In this document: in pieces, positions 7,491 to 16,562 of the stretch
How positions within the stretch are numbered: the stretch's first letter is position 1
How the letters are laid out: the number at the start of each line of letters is the position of its first letter
Assembly (NCBI GenBank): GCA_018374355.1
Contig: JAHAFI010000016.1
Span: 1-64,000 of the forward strand
Length of the DNA stretch: 64,000 bases
Direction: 5' to 3'
Source of the DNA: Clostridiales bacterium
GTDB taxonomy: Bacteria > Bacillota > Clostridia > Lachnospirales > Lachnospiraceae
Notes under the pieces: model-generated
Told to the model about the DNA's origin: nothing
The model's input: the letters and a program-made list of their open reading frames with translations, nothing else
The model's database searches: none
Made by a program: the position numbers and the translations under genes

Positions 7491-9083
7491 GTGGCTGATT
7501 ATACCAATGAAATAAAGAAACGCCGGACATTTGCGATTATTTCCCATCCCGATGCCGGAAAAACCACTCTGACAGAAAAATTCCTCCTGTACGGAGGAGC
7601 AATCAACCTTGCAGGAAGCGTAAAGGGAAAAGCAACTGCCCGTCATGCAGTCTCTGACTGGATGGAAATCGAGAAGGAGAGAGGTATTTCTGTAACCTCT
7701 TCCGTACTGCAGTTCAATTATGACGGATACTGCATCAATATTCTGGATACCCCGGGACATCAGGACTTCTCCGAGGATACCTACCGTACCCTGATGGCGG
7801 CAGACTCCGCAGTGATGGTTATCGATGCATCGAAGGGTGTGGAGGCACAGACCAGAAAACTGTTTAAGGTATGTGCCATGAGAAATATTCCGATTTTCAC
7901 ATTCATCAATAAGCTGGACAGGGATGCCAACGATACCTTTGAACTGCTGGATGATATTGAAAAAGAACTGGGAATTCCCACCTGTCCGGTCAACTGGCCC
8001 ATCGGTTCCGGTAAAAAATTCCGCGGTGTATATGACAGGAATACAAGAAAGGTTCTCACCTTTTCCGATACCATGAAAGGAACAAAGGAAGGGATCATCG
8101 AAGAAATCGATATCGAGGATTCCAGACTGGATGAAATTCTGGATGAGGATCAGAAAGAGCAGCTCATGGATGAAATCGAGCTTCTGGACGGGGCAAGTGC
8201 AGAGTTTGATATGGAGCAGGTGAGCCATGGAAAACTTTCTCCGGTATTCTTCGGTTCTGCACTGACAAACTTCGGTGTGGAGACCTTTTTGAAGCATTTC
8301 CTGAAGATGACCAGTTCTCCGCTGTCCAGAACGGCAGACTGCGGTGTGATCGATCCGATGAAGGAAGAATTTTCCGCTTTCGTGTTCAAGATTCAGGCAA
8401 ATATGAACAAGGCTCACCGCGACCGTATTGCATTTATGCGGATTTGTTCCGGGAAATTCGATGCAGGCATGGAAGTGTTCCATGTACAGGGAAATAAAAA
8501 GATGCGTCTCTCCCAGCCGCAGCAGATGATGGCAGAATCCCGCCATATCGTTGAGGAAGCATATGCGGGAGATATCATCGGTGTCTTTGATCCGGGAATT
8601 TTTTCCATCGGAGATACGGTGTGCACGGCAGGGAAGAAATTTGCCTATGAGGGAATCCCAACCTTTGCGCCGGAGCATTTTGCACGGGTTCGCCTTCTGG
8701 ACAGTATGAAGAGGAAACAGTTCGTCAAAGGCGTGAACCAGATCGCTCAGGAGGGAGCGATTCAGATTTTTCAGGAATACATGGGCGGAATGGAAGAAAT
8801 CATTGTGGGTGTCGTAGGTGTCCTGCAGTTTGACGTACTGAAATACCGTCTGGAAAATGAATATAATGTGGACATCCGTTTGGAAAATCTGCCGTACGAG
8901 CATATCCGCTGGATTGCAAATAAGGAAGAAGTGGATGTTGAGAGACTGACAGGAACTTCCGATATGAAGAAAGTCAAAGATATGCGTGGCAATCCGCTGC
9001 TTTTGTTTATCAACTCATGGAGCGTGGGAATGACGCTGGATCGAAATGAGAATCTAAAATTGGAAGAGTTCAGCAAAAACTAA
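7491..9083 (+). CDS. prfC: Peptide chain release factor 3
   Basis: A translational GTPase that recycles RF1 and RF2 from the ribosome. The G domain shows the P-loop HPDAGKTTLTEKFLLYGGA, switch II DTPGHQDFSEDTYRTL and the NKLDRDA motif; the remaining domains keep family length (530 residues, close to the 529 of E. coli RF3). A frame-open ATG at 7476 lies inside the Shine-Dalgarno AGATGGAGG, so translation should start at GTG 7491, 8 bases after GGAGG. The gene stands alone between its own promoter and the promoter of the Asp23-family gene. Confidence 0.93.
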   Translation: MADYTNEIKKRRTFAIISHPDAGKTTLTEKFLLYGGAINLAGSVKGKATARHAVSDWMEIEKERGISVTSSVLQFNYDGYCINILDTPGHQDFSEDTYRTLMAADSAVMVIDASKGVEAQTRKLFKVCAMRNIPIFTFINKLDRDANDTFELLDDIEKELGIPTCPVNWPIGSGKKFRGVYDRNTRKVLTFSDTMKGTKEGIIEEIDIEDSRLDEILDEDQKEQLMDEIELLDGASAEFDMEQVSHGKLSPVFFGSALTNFGVETFLKHFLKMTSSPLSRTADCGVIDPMKEEFSAFVFKIQANMNKAHRDRIAFMRICSGKFDAGMEVFHVQGNKKMRLSQPQQMMAESRHIVEEAYAGDIIGVFDPGIFSIGDTVCTAGKKFAYEGIPTFAPEHFARVRLLDSMKRKQFVKGVNQIAQEGAIQIFQEYMGGMEEIIVGVVGVLQFDVLKYRLENEYNVDIRLENLPYEHIRWIANKEEVDVERLTGTSDMKKVKDMRGNPLLLFINSWSVGMTLDRNENLKLEEFSKN

Positions 9084-9112
9084 GGAAAACCCTTTTAATT
9101 TTCAAACTTTTT

Positions 9113-9121
9113 TGGTATAAT
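9113..9121 (+). promoter_or_regulatory. Extended -10 promoter of the Asp23-nusB transcript
   Basis: TGGTATAAT (9113-9121) is an extended -10 element. No good -35 is visible 17 bases upstream (TTTTAA), which is common for extended -10 promoters. Confidence 0.5.
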
Positions 9122-9175
9122 AGACAAAGGTTGAAAAGTGGCTGAACGGACACAGATTCCAAGGAGGTTTTTAAT

Positions 9176-9568
9176 ATGGCAGAAAATAGAAAAGAAGTAA
9201 GAGATACGTATACGATATATGATAATCAGTCCATCGGCAAAGTACAGATTGCAGATGAAGTGGTTGCGATCATTGCCGGACTGGCAGCGACTGAGGTGGA
9301 AGGCGTTGCTTCCATGAACGGAAATATCACCAATGAACTGGTTGGAAAACTGGGGATGAAAAATCTTTCCAAGGGCGTAAAAGTCGACGTTCTGGAAAAT
9401 GTGGTGTGTGTGGATCTGAATCTGAATCTTGAGTATGGATACAGTATTCCGGAGACATGTAAGAAGGTACAGGAAAGAGTAAAGACAGCCATTGAAAATA
9501 TGACTGGGCTGCAGGTATCTGATATCAATATCAGCATTGCCAGCGTGGAACTGGAACGGACAAAATAG
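9176..9568 (+). CDS. Asp23/Gls24 family envelope stress protein (YqhY type)
   Basis: A 130-residue Asp23-domain protein. Typical segments are VQIADEVVAIIAGLAATEVEGVA near residues 22-44, then the conserved core ending in NISIASVEL. In Bacillus subtilis the paralogue yqhY occupies the same place directly upstream of nusB and has been tied to control of acetyl-CoA carboxylase; here no accBC genes are adjacent, so only the family and the synteny are supported. AGGAGG is 8 bases before the ATG. A terminator-like hairpin lies between this gene and nusB. Confidence 0.85.
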   Translation: MAENRKEVRDTYTIYDNQSIGKVQIADEVVAIIAGLAATEVEGVASMNGNITNELVGKLGMKNLSKGVKVDVLENVVCVDLNLNLEYGYSIPETCKKVQERVKTAIENMTGLQVSDINISIASVELERTK

Positions 9569-9590
9569 AAAATGTCTGGAAATGAAAGAT

Positions 9591-9622
9591 AGGGGGTCTG
9601 GTTAAAAGACGCCCTTTTTTCA
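9591..9622 (+). terminator. Partial terminator between the Asp23 gene and nusB
   Basis: GGGGGTCT and AGACGCCC pair with one mismatch around a 7-base loop and are followed by six T. Because nusB lacks an obvious promoter of its own, this may be a leaky terminator that lowers downstream expression. Confidence 0.55.
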
Positions 9623-9706
9623 CCTGTTATGTTGAACAAAGATAAAGCCTTGGCGGACTGCCGGGGCATACTTGCAGGCAGCAGTTTAAAACATACGGAG
9701 GATAGA

Positions 9707-10108
9707 ATGGGAAGAAGAGAACAGAGAGAAAGTATTTTTCAGTTATTATTTATGACGGAGTTTAATCCATCCGAGGAGATGGCAGAACAGAGAACACTGT
9801 ATCTGGAAGGAATTGAAGACCTGAAGGAGAAGGATCAGGCGTATATTCAGGAAAAATTTGAAAAAATCTGCCAACAGCAGGAGGAACTGGACGAAATTCT
9901 CAATAAGACCAGTAAAGGCTGGAAAACAAACCGCATGGGCAAGGTGGAACTGACAATTCTCCGTCTGGCAGCATTTGAGATTTTGTTTGACGAGGATGTG
10001 CCGGATCGTGTAGCCATCAACGAGGCGGTGGAACTGGCGAAGAAATTCGGAGGAGACGAATCCCCTTCTTTCATCAACGGAGTATTGGGGAAACTGGTTA
10101 AAGAATGA
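9707..10108 (+). CDS. nusB: Transcription antitermination factor NusB
   Basis: Binds boxA RNA with NusE in rRNA antitermination. The protein is 133 residues, all helical, starting MGRREQRESIFQLLF and ending with the typical RVAINEAVELAKKFGGDESPSFINGVLGKL. The frame stays open to an ATG at 9629, but GGAGG at 9697-9701 points to ATG 9707, which also gives the normal family length. Its stop overlaps the start of xseA (ATGA), so the two are translationally coupled. Confidence 0.95.
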   Translation: MGRREQRESIFQLLFMTEFNPSEEMAEQRTLYLEGIEDLKEKDQAYIQEKFEKICQQQEELDEILNKTSKGWKTNRMGKVELTILRLAAFEILFDEDVPDRVAINEAVELAKKFGGDESPSFINGVLGKLVKE

Positions 10109-11328
10109 GTAGTGTATATTCCGTAGGGCAGGTGAACAATTACATCAAAAATATGTTTGCCCAAGACTTTATGCTGAACCGGATTTCAGTCCGGGGTGAG
10201 GTGAGTAACTGCAAATATCATACTTCGGGGCATATTTATTTTTCCCTGAAGGATACCACCGGTGCCATATCCTGTGTCATGTTTGCGGGACAGAGGAAGG
10301 GACTGGCTTTTGCCATGAAAAACGGAGACAAAGTCATTGTCGGCGGAAGTGTGAATGTTTATGAGCGGGATGGGAAATACCAGTTATATGCCAGAGAGAT
10401 TTCTCTGGAGGGTGCAGGGCTTTTATATGAAAAGTTTCTTGCCCTGAAAGAGGAACTGGAGGAGATGGGGATGTTTGCCCCGGAATATAAGCAGCCCATT
10501 CCAAAATTCATCAGACGACTGGGAGTGGTGACGGCTCCTACAGGTGCAGCCATTCAGGATATACGAAACATTACCCATAGAAGAAATCCTTACATCCAGA
10601 TTATCCTTTATCCGGCGTTGGTGCAGGGAGAGGGAGCCAAAGCCAGTATTGTCCGGGGCATTGAGGCGCTGGATGCGCTGGGAGTGGATGTGATGATCGT
10701 AGGAAGAGGCGGAGGTTCCATAGAGGATCTCTGGGCTTTCAATGAGGAAGAGGTGGCGAGGGCTATTTTTAACTGCTCCACCCCGGTGATTTCCGCTGTG
10801 GGTCATGAAACGGATGTGACTATCGCTGATTATGTGGCGGATCTTAGGGCACCTACGCCCTCAGCGGCGGCAGAACTTGCCGTATATGATTTTCAGGGAC
10901 TGATGGAGCAGATGGAAGGTTACCGGAGACGGCTGGAATTTACCATGAACAGCAGAATAGCGCTTCAAAAGCAGAGAATCAGCCATTACCGCACAAAACT
11001 GGGGTATCTCAGCCCGGAAAATCTGATCCGTGACAGGCGGATGTACCTGCTGAAAACGGAAGAGCGGCTGGGTCAGCTTATGGAACAGGAAATCCTCAAA
11101 CAGAGACATAAGCTGGGACTGTACATTGAGAGGATGAAAGGCTTATCCCCGTTAAATAAGCTGAATCAGGGATTTTCTTATGTGGAGGGAGCCGGAGGAA
11201 AAGCGGTGACCAGCGTCGCTCAGGTAAAAAGCGGGGAAGTGCTGAAAATCCATGTCCGTGACGGAGTGATCCGCTCCCGGGTGGAAGAGGCCGAAGGAGG
11301 GGACGCAGCCGTAAAACAACAGGCGTGA
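10105..11328 (+). CDS. xseA: Exodeoxyribonuclease VII large subunit
   Basis: Catalytic subunit of the ATP-independent nuclease that degrades single-stranded DNA from both ends. Residues 5-100 form the OB-fold DNA-binding domain (VSNCKYHTSGHIYFSLKD). The catalytic half carries VVTAPTGAAIQDI, GRGGGSIEDLWAFNEEE and VGHETDVTIADYVADLRAPT, all family signatures; a coiled-coil region follows to the C-terminus, where XseB subunits bind. Length (407) is normal. It overlaps nusB by 4 bases and is followed by xseB after 29 bases. Confidence 0.96.
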   Translation: MSSVYSVGQVNNYIKNMFAQDFMLNRISVRGEVSNCKYHTSGHIYFSLKDTTGAISCVMFAGQRKGLAFAMKNGDKVIVGGSVNVYERDGKYQLYAREISLEGAGLLYEKFLALKEELEEMGMFAPEYKQPIPKFIRRLGVVTAPTGAAIQDIRNITHRRNPYIQIILYPALVQGEGAKASIVRGIEALDALGVDVMIVGRGGGSIEDLWAFNEEEVARAIFNCSTPVISAVGHETDVTIADYVADLRAPTPSAAAELAVYDFQGLMEQMEGYRRRLEFTMNSRIALQKQRISHYRTKLGYLSPENLIRDRRMYLLKTEERLGQLMEQEILKQRHKLGLYIERMKGLSPLNKLNQGFSYVEGAGGKAVTSVAQVKSGEVLKIHVRDGVIRSRVEEAEGGDAAVKQQA

Positions 11329-11357
11329 CCTAAAGCAAAGAGCGAAGGAGCAGAGGA

Positions 11358-11567
11358 ATGGGAAAAAAAGCAGTGAGTATAGAAGAGGCATTTTCTGCCC
11401 TAGACACCATTGTAGAGCAGTTAGAGAGCGGAGAGGCGTCTTTGGAGGAGGCTTTTTTGATGTATCAGAAAGGCATGGAACTGTTAAAAGACTGCAGCAG
11501 CAAAATTGATACCGTAGAAAAAAAGATGCTGAAACTGAATGAAAATGGTGAGTTAAGTGAATTTTAA
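11358..11567 (+). CDS. xseB: Exodeoxyribonuclease VII small subunit
   Basis: A 69-residue helical hairpin protein that binds the coiled coil of XseA. The segment IEEAFSALDTIVEQLESGEA, followed by SLEEAFLMYQKGMELLKDC, is diagnostic. It overlaps the GTG start of the prenyl synthase gene by 11 bases. Confidence 0.95.
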   Translation: MGKKAVSIEEAFSALDTIVEQLESGEASLEEAFLMYQKGMELLKDCSSKIDTVEKKMLKLNENGELSEF

Positions 11568-12444
11568 AGAAGAATTGAAACAAAAGAAAAATCAGATTGA
11601 AGAGATCATCGCAGCCTATCTTCCCAAAGAAGAAGGATTTGCGAAGGAATTGGCGCAGGCCATGAATTACAGTATGCAGGCCGGAGGAAAGAGACTCCGC
11701 CCGATTTTGATGTATGAAACCTATCGGATGTTTGGAGGAGAATCCAAAGTGATCGAGCCTTTTGCGGCTGCCATGGAGATGATCCATACCTCCTCACTGA
11801 TCCACGATGACCTTCCGGCTATAGATAACGATGAGTACCGAAGGGGAAAAAAGACGACCCACGCCGTATATGGAGAGGCGCTGGGGGTGCTCAGCGGAGA
11901 CGCTCTGCTGAATTTTGCGTACGAAACGGCCTGTCAGGCATTCCGGATGGAACCGGATAATGTCAGAATCGGACAGGCATTTTTGGTACTTACCCGGAAA
12001 ACAGGGATCTGTGGGATGCTGGGGGGCCAGAGTGTGGACGTAACCAACGAAGGAAAAGAGATTTCCAGAGAAATGCTGGATTATATTTACGAAAATAAAA
12101 CCTCTGCTTTGATCGAGGCTTCCATGATGGTGGGTGCCATTTTAGCCGGAGCTTCCGAAAAAGAGGTGCAGAGCATAGAAAAAATCGGAAACAAAATAGG
12201 ACTTGCTTTTCAGATCCGGGACGATATTCTGGATGTGACCAGCACCGCCCAAGAGCTGGGGAAACCGGTATTCAGCGATGAAAAAAACAACAAGGTCACC
12301 TATGTAACCCTTCGCGGGCTCGAACAGGCGGCAAAGGATGTGGAGCTGATTTCTGAGGAGGCAGTCCGGGGACTGGACAACTTTACAATGAAAAACGGAT
12401 TTCTGGAGGAACTGGTAAAAGAACTGGTAAACCGTAAGAATTAA
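11557..12444 (+). CDS. ispA: Farnesyl/geranyl diphosphate synthase (polyprenyl synthetase)
   Basis: Chain elongation of isoprenyl diphosphates. The first Asp-rich motif is in LIHDDLPAIDNDEYRRGKKT (about residues 84-103) and the second in FQIRDDILDV. Other conserved segments are GGKRLRPIL and MLGGQSVDV. Length is 295. Translation begins at GTG 11557 inside the 3' end of xseB. Together with dxs directly downstream and ispH at 56970 it belongs to the MEP isoprenoid route. Product chain length (C15 or C20) is not certain by eye. Confidence 0.92.
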   Translation: MNFKEELKQKKNQIEEIIAAYLPKEEGFAKELAQAMNYSMQAGGKRLRPILMYETYRMFGGESKVIEPFAAAMEMIHTSSLIHDDLPAIDNDEYRRGKKTTHAVYGEALGVLSGDALLNFAYETACQAFRMEPDNVRIGQAFLVLTRKTGICGMLGGQSVDVTNEGKEISREMLDYIYENKTSALIEASMMVGAILAGASEKEVQSIEKIGNKIGLAFQIRDDILDVTSTAQELGKPVFSDEKNNKVTYVTLRGLEQAAKDVELISEEAVRGLDNFTMKNGFLEELVKELVNRKN

Positions 12445-12479
12445 CGGAAGCAATGAATAATAACAAAGGACGGACAGAT

Positions 12480-14369
12480 ATGATAATAGACAGGATAAAA
12501 AAGCCAAATGATGTAAAAGCGTTGACACTGTCGGAATGTGATCTGCTGGCGGAGGAAATCCGGCAGTTTCTGGTTCGGTCCCTCAGTGAGACGGGCGGAC
12601 ATTTAGCCTCGAATCTGGGCGTTGTGGAGCTGACCATTGCCCTTCACAGAGTATTGGAACTGCCTCAGGATAAGCTGATTTGGGATGTGGGACATCAGGC
12701 GTATACCCATAAGATTCTTACCGGACGAAAGGATCAATTTGACAGTCTCAGAAAAACCAACGGACTGAGCGGCTTTCCAAAGAGAAAAGAGAGTCCTTGT
12801 GATGCCTTTGACACCGGACACAGCTCCACCTCGATTTCCGCAGGACTGGGAATGGTGCAGGCAAGGGATCTGAAAAAAGAGGACTACACGGTGGTCTCTG
12901 TGATCGGAGACGGAGCGCTGACCGGAGGTATGGCGTACGAGGCGCTGAATAATGCGGCGGAACTGAAAAAAAATTTTATTATTGTTCTCAATGACAATGA
13001 GATGTCCATCACAAAAAATGTGGGAGGGATGTCTGCTTATCTGGGAAATATCCGGACAGCCGCATCCTACACGGAGCTGAAGATGGGAGTGACCAACGCC
13101 CTGAAAAAGATTCCAAAAGTGGGTGAGGGGATGGTGGACGCCCTTCACAAGACGAAAGACAGCATCAAGCAGTTTGTGATTCCGGGAATGCTGTTTGAAA
13201 ATATGGGGATGACTTATTTAGGCCCGGTGGACGGACACAATCTCAGTCAGATGATTAAGATTTTAAATGAGGCGAAGCGGAAGCAGGGGCCTGTTCTTGT
13301 CCATGTGCTGACAGAGAAGGGGAGAGGCTATGCGCCGGCCATGCGTCATCCGGCAAGATTTCACGGGGCAAGTCCCTTTGAAGTGGAAACAGGGCTTCCA
13401 AAGTCCAATGGAAAGGCAAATTATACCGATATTTTTTCCACAGTTATGAGAAAGTTTGGGGACCGGGAACCGGATGTGGTGGCGGTATCGGCTGCTATGG
13501 TGCCGGGTACGGGTCTGAAACGTTTTGGAAATATGTTCCCCGACCGTCTGTTTGATGTGGGGATTGCGGAAGAACATGCAGTGACCTTTGCAGCAGGTCT
13601 GGCTCTGGGGGGAATGCGCCCTGTAGTAGCTATTTATTCTTCTTTTCTTCAAAGAGCAGTGGATCAGATTCTTCATGACGTCTGTATGCAGAACCTTCCG
13701 GTGGTATTTGCCGTGGACAGGGCAGGTCTGGTGGGAAGCGACGGGGAAACCCATCACGGCTGTTTTGACCTGACTTATTTATCCATGATGCCGAATATGA
13801 CGGTGATGGCTCCGAAAAATAAATGGGAGCTGTCCGATATGATGAAGTTTGCCATCAAACAGGATGGCCCGGTAGCGATCCGCTATCCCAGAGGGGAAGC
13901 CTATGACGGGCTGGAGGAAAAACGCGCGCCCATTGAAATGGGAAAGGCAGAGATTTTGTGCAGGGGCAGTGAGATTGCCCTGCTTGCAGTAGGAAGCATG
14001 GTGAAGACAGCAGAGCGGGTATATGCCAATCTGCGGGGAGAGGGACAGAACGTGACTCTGGTAAATATGCGTTTTGTGAAGCCTCTGGATACCCGGATGC
14101 TGGAAGAGCTGGCAAAGGATCACAGCCTTCTGGTCACCATGGAGGAAAATGTAAAAAACGGTGGATTCGGAGAAAAAGTTCTGGAGTATTTTGGAGAGCG
14201 TACCAATAGTCCGGCAGTCCGGATCGTGGCGATTGAGGACAGGTTTGTTCCCCATGGAAGCGTGTCGGATCTGATGAAACAGCAGAGAATGGATGTGGAA
14301 TCTGTGACGCTTAGGATCAGGGAATGGCAGAAGGAATTAATAGAAAACGCTGGGACAGAAAAAGAATAG
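12480..14369 (+). CDS. dxs: 1-deoxy-D-xylulose-5-phosphate synthase
   Basis: Thiamine-diphosphate enzyme that joins pyruvate and glyceraldehyde 3-phosphate, the first step of the MEP pathway. Domain I carries GHQAYTHKILTGR and the ThDP motif GDGALTGGMAYEALNNA; domain II has GIAEEHAVTFAAGLA and DRAGLVGSDGETHHG; domain III follows with YPRGEA. The frame is also open from an ATG at 12453, but MIIDRIKKPNDVKAL from 12480 matches the family N-terminus, so 12480 is chosen (629 residues). The ribosome sites of both candidates are poor, so the choice carries some doubt. Confidence 0.93.
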   Translation: MIIDRIKKPNDVKALTLSECDLLAEEIRQFLVRSLSETGGHLASNLGVVELTIALHRVLELPQDKLIWDVGHQAYTHKILTGRKDQFDSLRKTNGLSGFPKRKESPCDAFDTGHSSTSISAGLGMVQARDLKKEDYTVVSVIGDGALTGGMAYEALNNAAELKKNFIIVLNDNEMSITKNVGGMSAYLGNIRTAASYTELKMGVTNALKKIPKVGEGMVDALHKTKDSIKQFVIPGMLFENMGMTYLGPVDGHNLSQMIKILNEAKRKQGPVLVHVLTEKGRGYAPAMRHPARFHGASPFEVETGLPKSNGKANYTDIFSTVMRKFGDREPDVVAVSAAMVPGTGLKRFGNMFPDRLFDVGIAEEHAVTFAAGLALGGMRPVVAIYSSFLQRAVDQILHDVCMQNLPVVFAVDRAGLVGSDGETHHGCFDLTYLSMMPNMTVMAPKNKWELSDMMKFAIKQDGPVAIRYPRGEAYDGLEEKRAPIEMGKAEILCRGSEIALLAVGSMVKTAERVYANLRGEGQNVTLVNMRFVKPLDTRMLEELAKDHSLLVTMEENVKNGGFGEKVLEYFGERTNSPAVRIVAIEDRFVPHGSVSDLMKQQRMDVESVTLRIREWQKELIENAGTEKE

Positions 14370-14407
14370 CCTGAAAAGCGGGCTGTGGAAAAGACAGGAG
14401 ACAGAGA

Positions 14408-15220
14408 ATGAAAGAACGTTTGGATGTGCTGGTAGTCAGCCGCGGTCTTGCGCCGTCAAGAGAGAAAGCAAAAGCCATTATCATGGCAGGAAATGTACTG
14501 GTAGACGGCCAGCGGGAGGATAAGGCGGGCTCCATGTTTCAGGATACCGTGGAAGTTACGGTGAAAGGCCATACACTTCCCTATGTGAGCAGAGGCGGAT
14601 TAAAGCTGGAAAAGGCCATGACTCATTTCGGCGCAACACTGGATGGCAAGGTGTGTATGGACGTAGGTGCATCCACAGGCGGGTTTACCGACTGTATGCT
14701 GCAAAACGGAGCGGTGAAGGTGTATTCCATCGATGTGGGACACGGACAGCTTGACTGGAAGCTGAGAAATGATGAGAGGGTGGTATGCATGGAGCGTACC
14801 AACATCCGCTATGTGGTTCCCGAGGATATTCAGGAGCTTTCCCAGTTTACCTCGATTGATGTTTCTTTTATTTCCCTGACGAAGGTACTGCTTCCGGTGA
14901 GAAATCTTTTGGAAGAAAACGGTGAGATTGTATGCCTGATCAAACCACAGTTTGAGGCAGGCAGGGAAAAAGTAGGGAAAAAGGGTGTGGTTCGTGATCC
15001 GGCGGTGCACCGGGAAGTGATTGAAAAAATCGTTGGCTATGCTCAGAGCATTTCCTTTGAAGTGCTTCATCTGGAATTTTCACCGATTAAGGGACCGGAG
15101 GGAAATATCGAATATCTCCTGCATATCCGGAAGCTTCCCGAGGGAGAATATAAGAATGAAGCGGCAGTAGACATCGATCAGGTTGTGGCGGCTGCCCACA
15201 AGGAGTTAAGCAGCAGATAA
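14408..15220 (+). CDS. tlyA: TlyA family rRNA 2'-O-methyltransferase / hemolysin-like
   Basis: A 270-residue protein with an N-terminal S4 RNA-binding domain (LDVLVVSRGLAPSREKAKAIIMAGNVLVDG) and a C-terminal FtsJ-like methyltransferase domain with the SAM-binding loop DVGASTGGFTDCML. In mycobacteria TlyA methylates 16S and 23S rRNA cytidines; the Firmicute homologue YqxC sits in the same gene order. AGGAG lies 7 bases before the ATG. The nadK start follows 2 bases after the stop. Confidence 0.92.
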   Translation: MKERLDVLVVSRGLAPSREKAKAIIMAGNVLVDGQREDKAGSMFQDTVEVTVKGHTLPYVSRGGLKLEKAMTHFGATLDGKVCMDVGASTGGFTDCMLQNGAVKVYSIDVGHGQLDWKLRNDERVVCMERTNIRYVVPEDIQELSQFTSIDVSFISLTKVLLPVRNLLEENGEIVCLIKPQFEAGREKVGKKGVVRDPAVHREVIEKIVGYAQSISFEVLHLEFSPIKGPEGNIEYLLHIRKLPEGEYKNEAAVDIDQVVAAAHKELSSR

Positions 15221-15222
15221 AC

Positions 15223-16086
15223 ATGGATAAATTTGCGATTATTACCAATACCATCAAGGATAAAAACCAGCGGGTGACAAATAAAATTGCCGATTATCTG
15301 ACCAGCCATAAAAAAGAATGTCTGGTTTTGCAGGCGGAAGAAAAAAAAGAAGACCAGCCCTATGATTACACCGATGCCTCCAAAATCCCCGACGATACCC
15401 AGTGTGTGATCGTTCTGGGAGGAGACGGAACCCTTCTGCAGACGGCAAGGGACGTGGTGGATAAGGAGATTCCGCTGTTCGGAATCAATCTGGGAACGCT
15501 GGGGTATCTGGCGGAGATTGACCAGCATTCCATTTATCCGGCGCTGGATAAGCTGATGAGTGATCGTTTTACCATTGAACGGCGGATGATGCTGGCCGGA
15601 AGGGTGTTCCGGGACGGAAAAGAGATTGCCAGCGATATTGCGCTGAATGATATTGTAATCAGCCGGGAGGGAGCTTTGCGGGTTGTCCGGTTTAATAATT
15701 ATGTCAATAATATTTTTCTGAATACATACAAGGCGGATGGAATCATCATTTCAACGCCTACCGGGTCTACCGGGTACAGCCTTTCCGCAGGAGGCCCCAT
15801 TATTTCCCCGGAAGGCTCCATGATCCTTATGACGGCTCTGGCTCCTCACACGCTGAATACCAGAAGTATTGTATTTCCGGCGGAGGATGTGATTTCCGTG
15901 GAACTGGGAGAGGGCAGGGACGGTGGAGTGGAACAGGGAATGGCTTCCTTTGACGGGGCGGCCAGAGTTCCCATGGTTACCGGAGACCGGATCATGATTT
16001 CAAAATCCAGCAAGGATACCAGAATTATCAAGATTAATAATATCAGTTTTTTGGAAACACTTCGTGAGAAGATGAGTAATAGCTAG
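15223..16086 (+). CDS. nadK: NAD kinase
   Basis: Phosphorylates NAD+ to NADP+. The hallmark GGDGT motif is in VIVLGGDGTLLQTARDV, followed by GINLGTLGYLAEI, NDIVISR, and the glycine-rich TPTGSTGYSLSAGGPI. Length is 287. Insertion of nadK between tlyA and argR is the Clostridia arrangement; Bacillus keeps nadK elsewhere. Confidence 0.95.
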   Translation: MDKFAIITNTIKDKNQRVTNKIADYLTSHKKECLVLQAEEKKEDQPYDYTDASKIPDDTQCVIVLGGDGTLLQTARDVVDKEIPLFGINLGTLGYLAEIDQHSIYPALDKLMSDRFTIERRMMLAGRVFRDGKEIASDIALNDIVISREGALRVVRFNNYVNNIFLNTYKADGIIISTPTGSTGYSLSAGGPIISPEGSMILMTALAPHTLNTRSIVFPAEDVISVELGEGRDGGVEQGMASFDGAARVPMVTGDRIMISKSSKDTRIIKINNISFLETLREKMSNS

Positions 16087-16098
16087 GAGGAAGCGGCA

Positions 16099-16560
16099 AT
16101 GAAGATTGAGAGACATTCCCAGATTCTCCGTCTGATCAATCAGTATGATATCGAGACACAGGAAGAACTGGCGGACAAGCTGAATGAGAGTGGATTTCAG
16201 GTGACGCAGGCCACCGTATCCCGGGATATCAGGGAACTGAAACTGACAAAAATAGCCAAAGCCGGCGGCAGATCAAAATATGCGGTGTTTGAGACGCAGG
16301 ATCAGGAGATGAGCCGGAAGTATGTCAATGTGCTGCAGGCATCTTTTCAGTCCATGGATCTTGCCCAGAATATTCTGGTGATCCGGACGGTCTCCGGAAT
16401 GGCCATGGCGGCAGCGGCAGCTTTGGACGAGATGAAATTTCCGGAGATTGTGGGATGCATCGCCGGAGACAATACGATCATGTGCGTTTCCCGGAGTGCT
16501 GACGAGGCGCTGCTCTTAATGGAAAAAATCAGGAAAATGCTGGATCATATGGAGGAATAA
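16099..16560 (+). CDS. argR: Arginine repressor ArgR/AhrC
   Basis: A 153-residue hexameric arginine-responsive regulator. The N-terminal winged helix domain includes TQEELADKLNESGFQVTQAT and VSRDIRELKL; the C-terminal oligomerisation and arginine-binding domain includes MAMAAAAALDEM and EIVGCIAGDNTIM with the conserved GD-T segment. AGGAGG precedes the ATG. Its place just upstream of recN is conserved in Firmicutes. Confidence 0.95.
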   Translation: MKIERHSQILRLINQYDIETQEELADKLNESGFQVTQATVSRDIRELKLTKIAKAGGRSKYAVFETQDQEMSRKYVNVLQASFQSMDLAQNILVIRTVSGMAMAAAAALDEMKFPEIVGCIAGDNTIMCVSRSADEALLLMEKIRKMLDHMEE

Positions 16561-16562
16561 AG

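Noticed and set aside
7440..8903. Long antisense open frame (487 codons) opposite prfC
   Set aside because: It mirrors the RF3 gene, has no motif, and its composition is typical of reverse-strand shadows. The sense gene has all family motifs.
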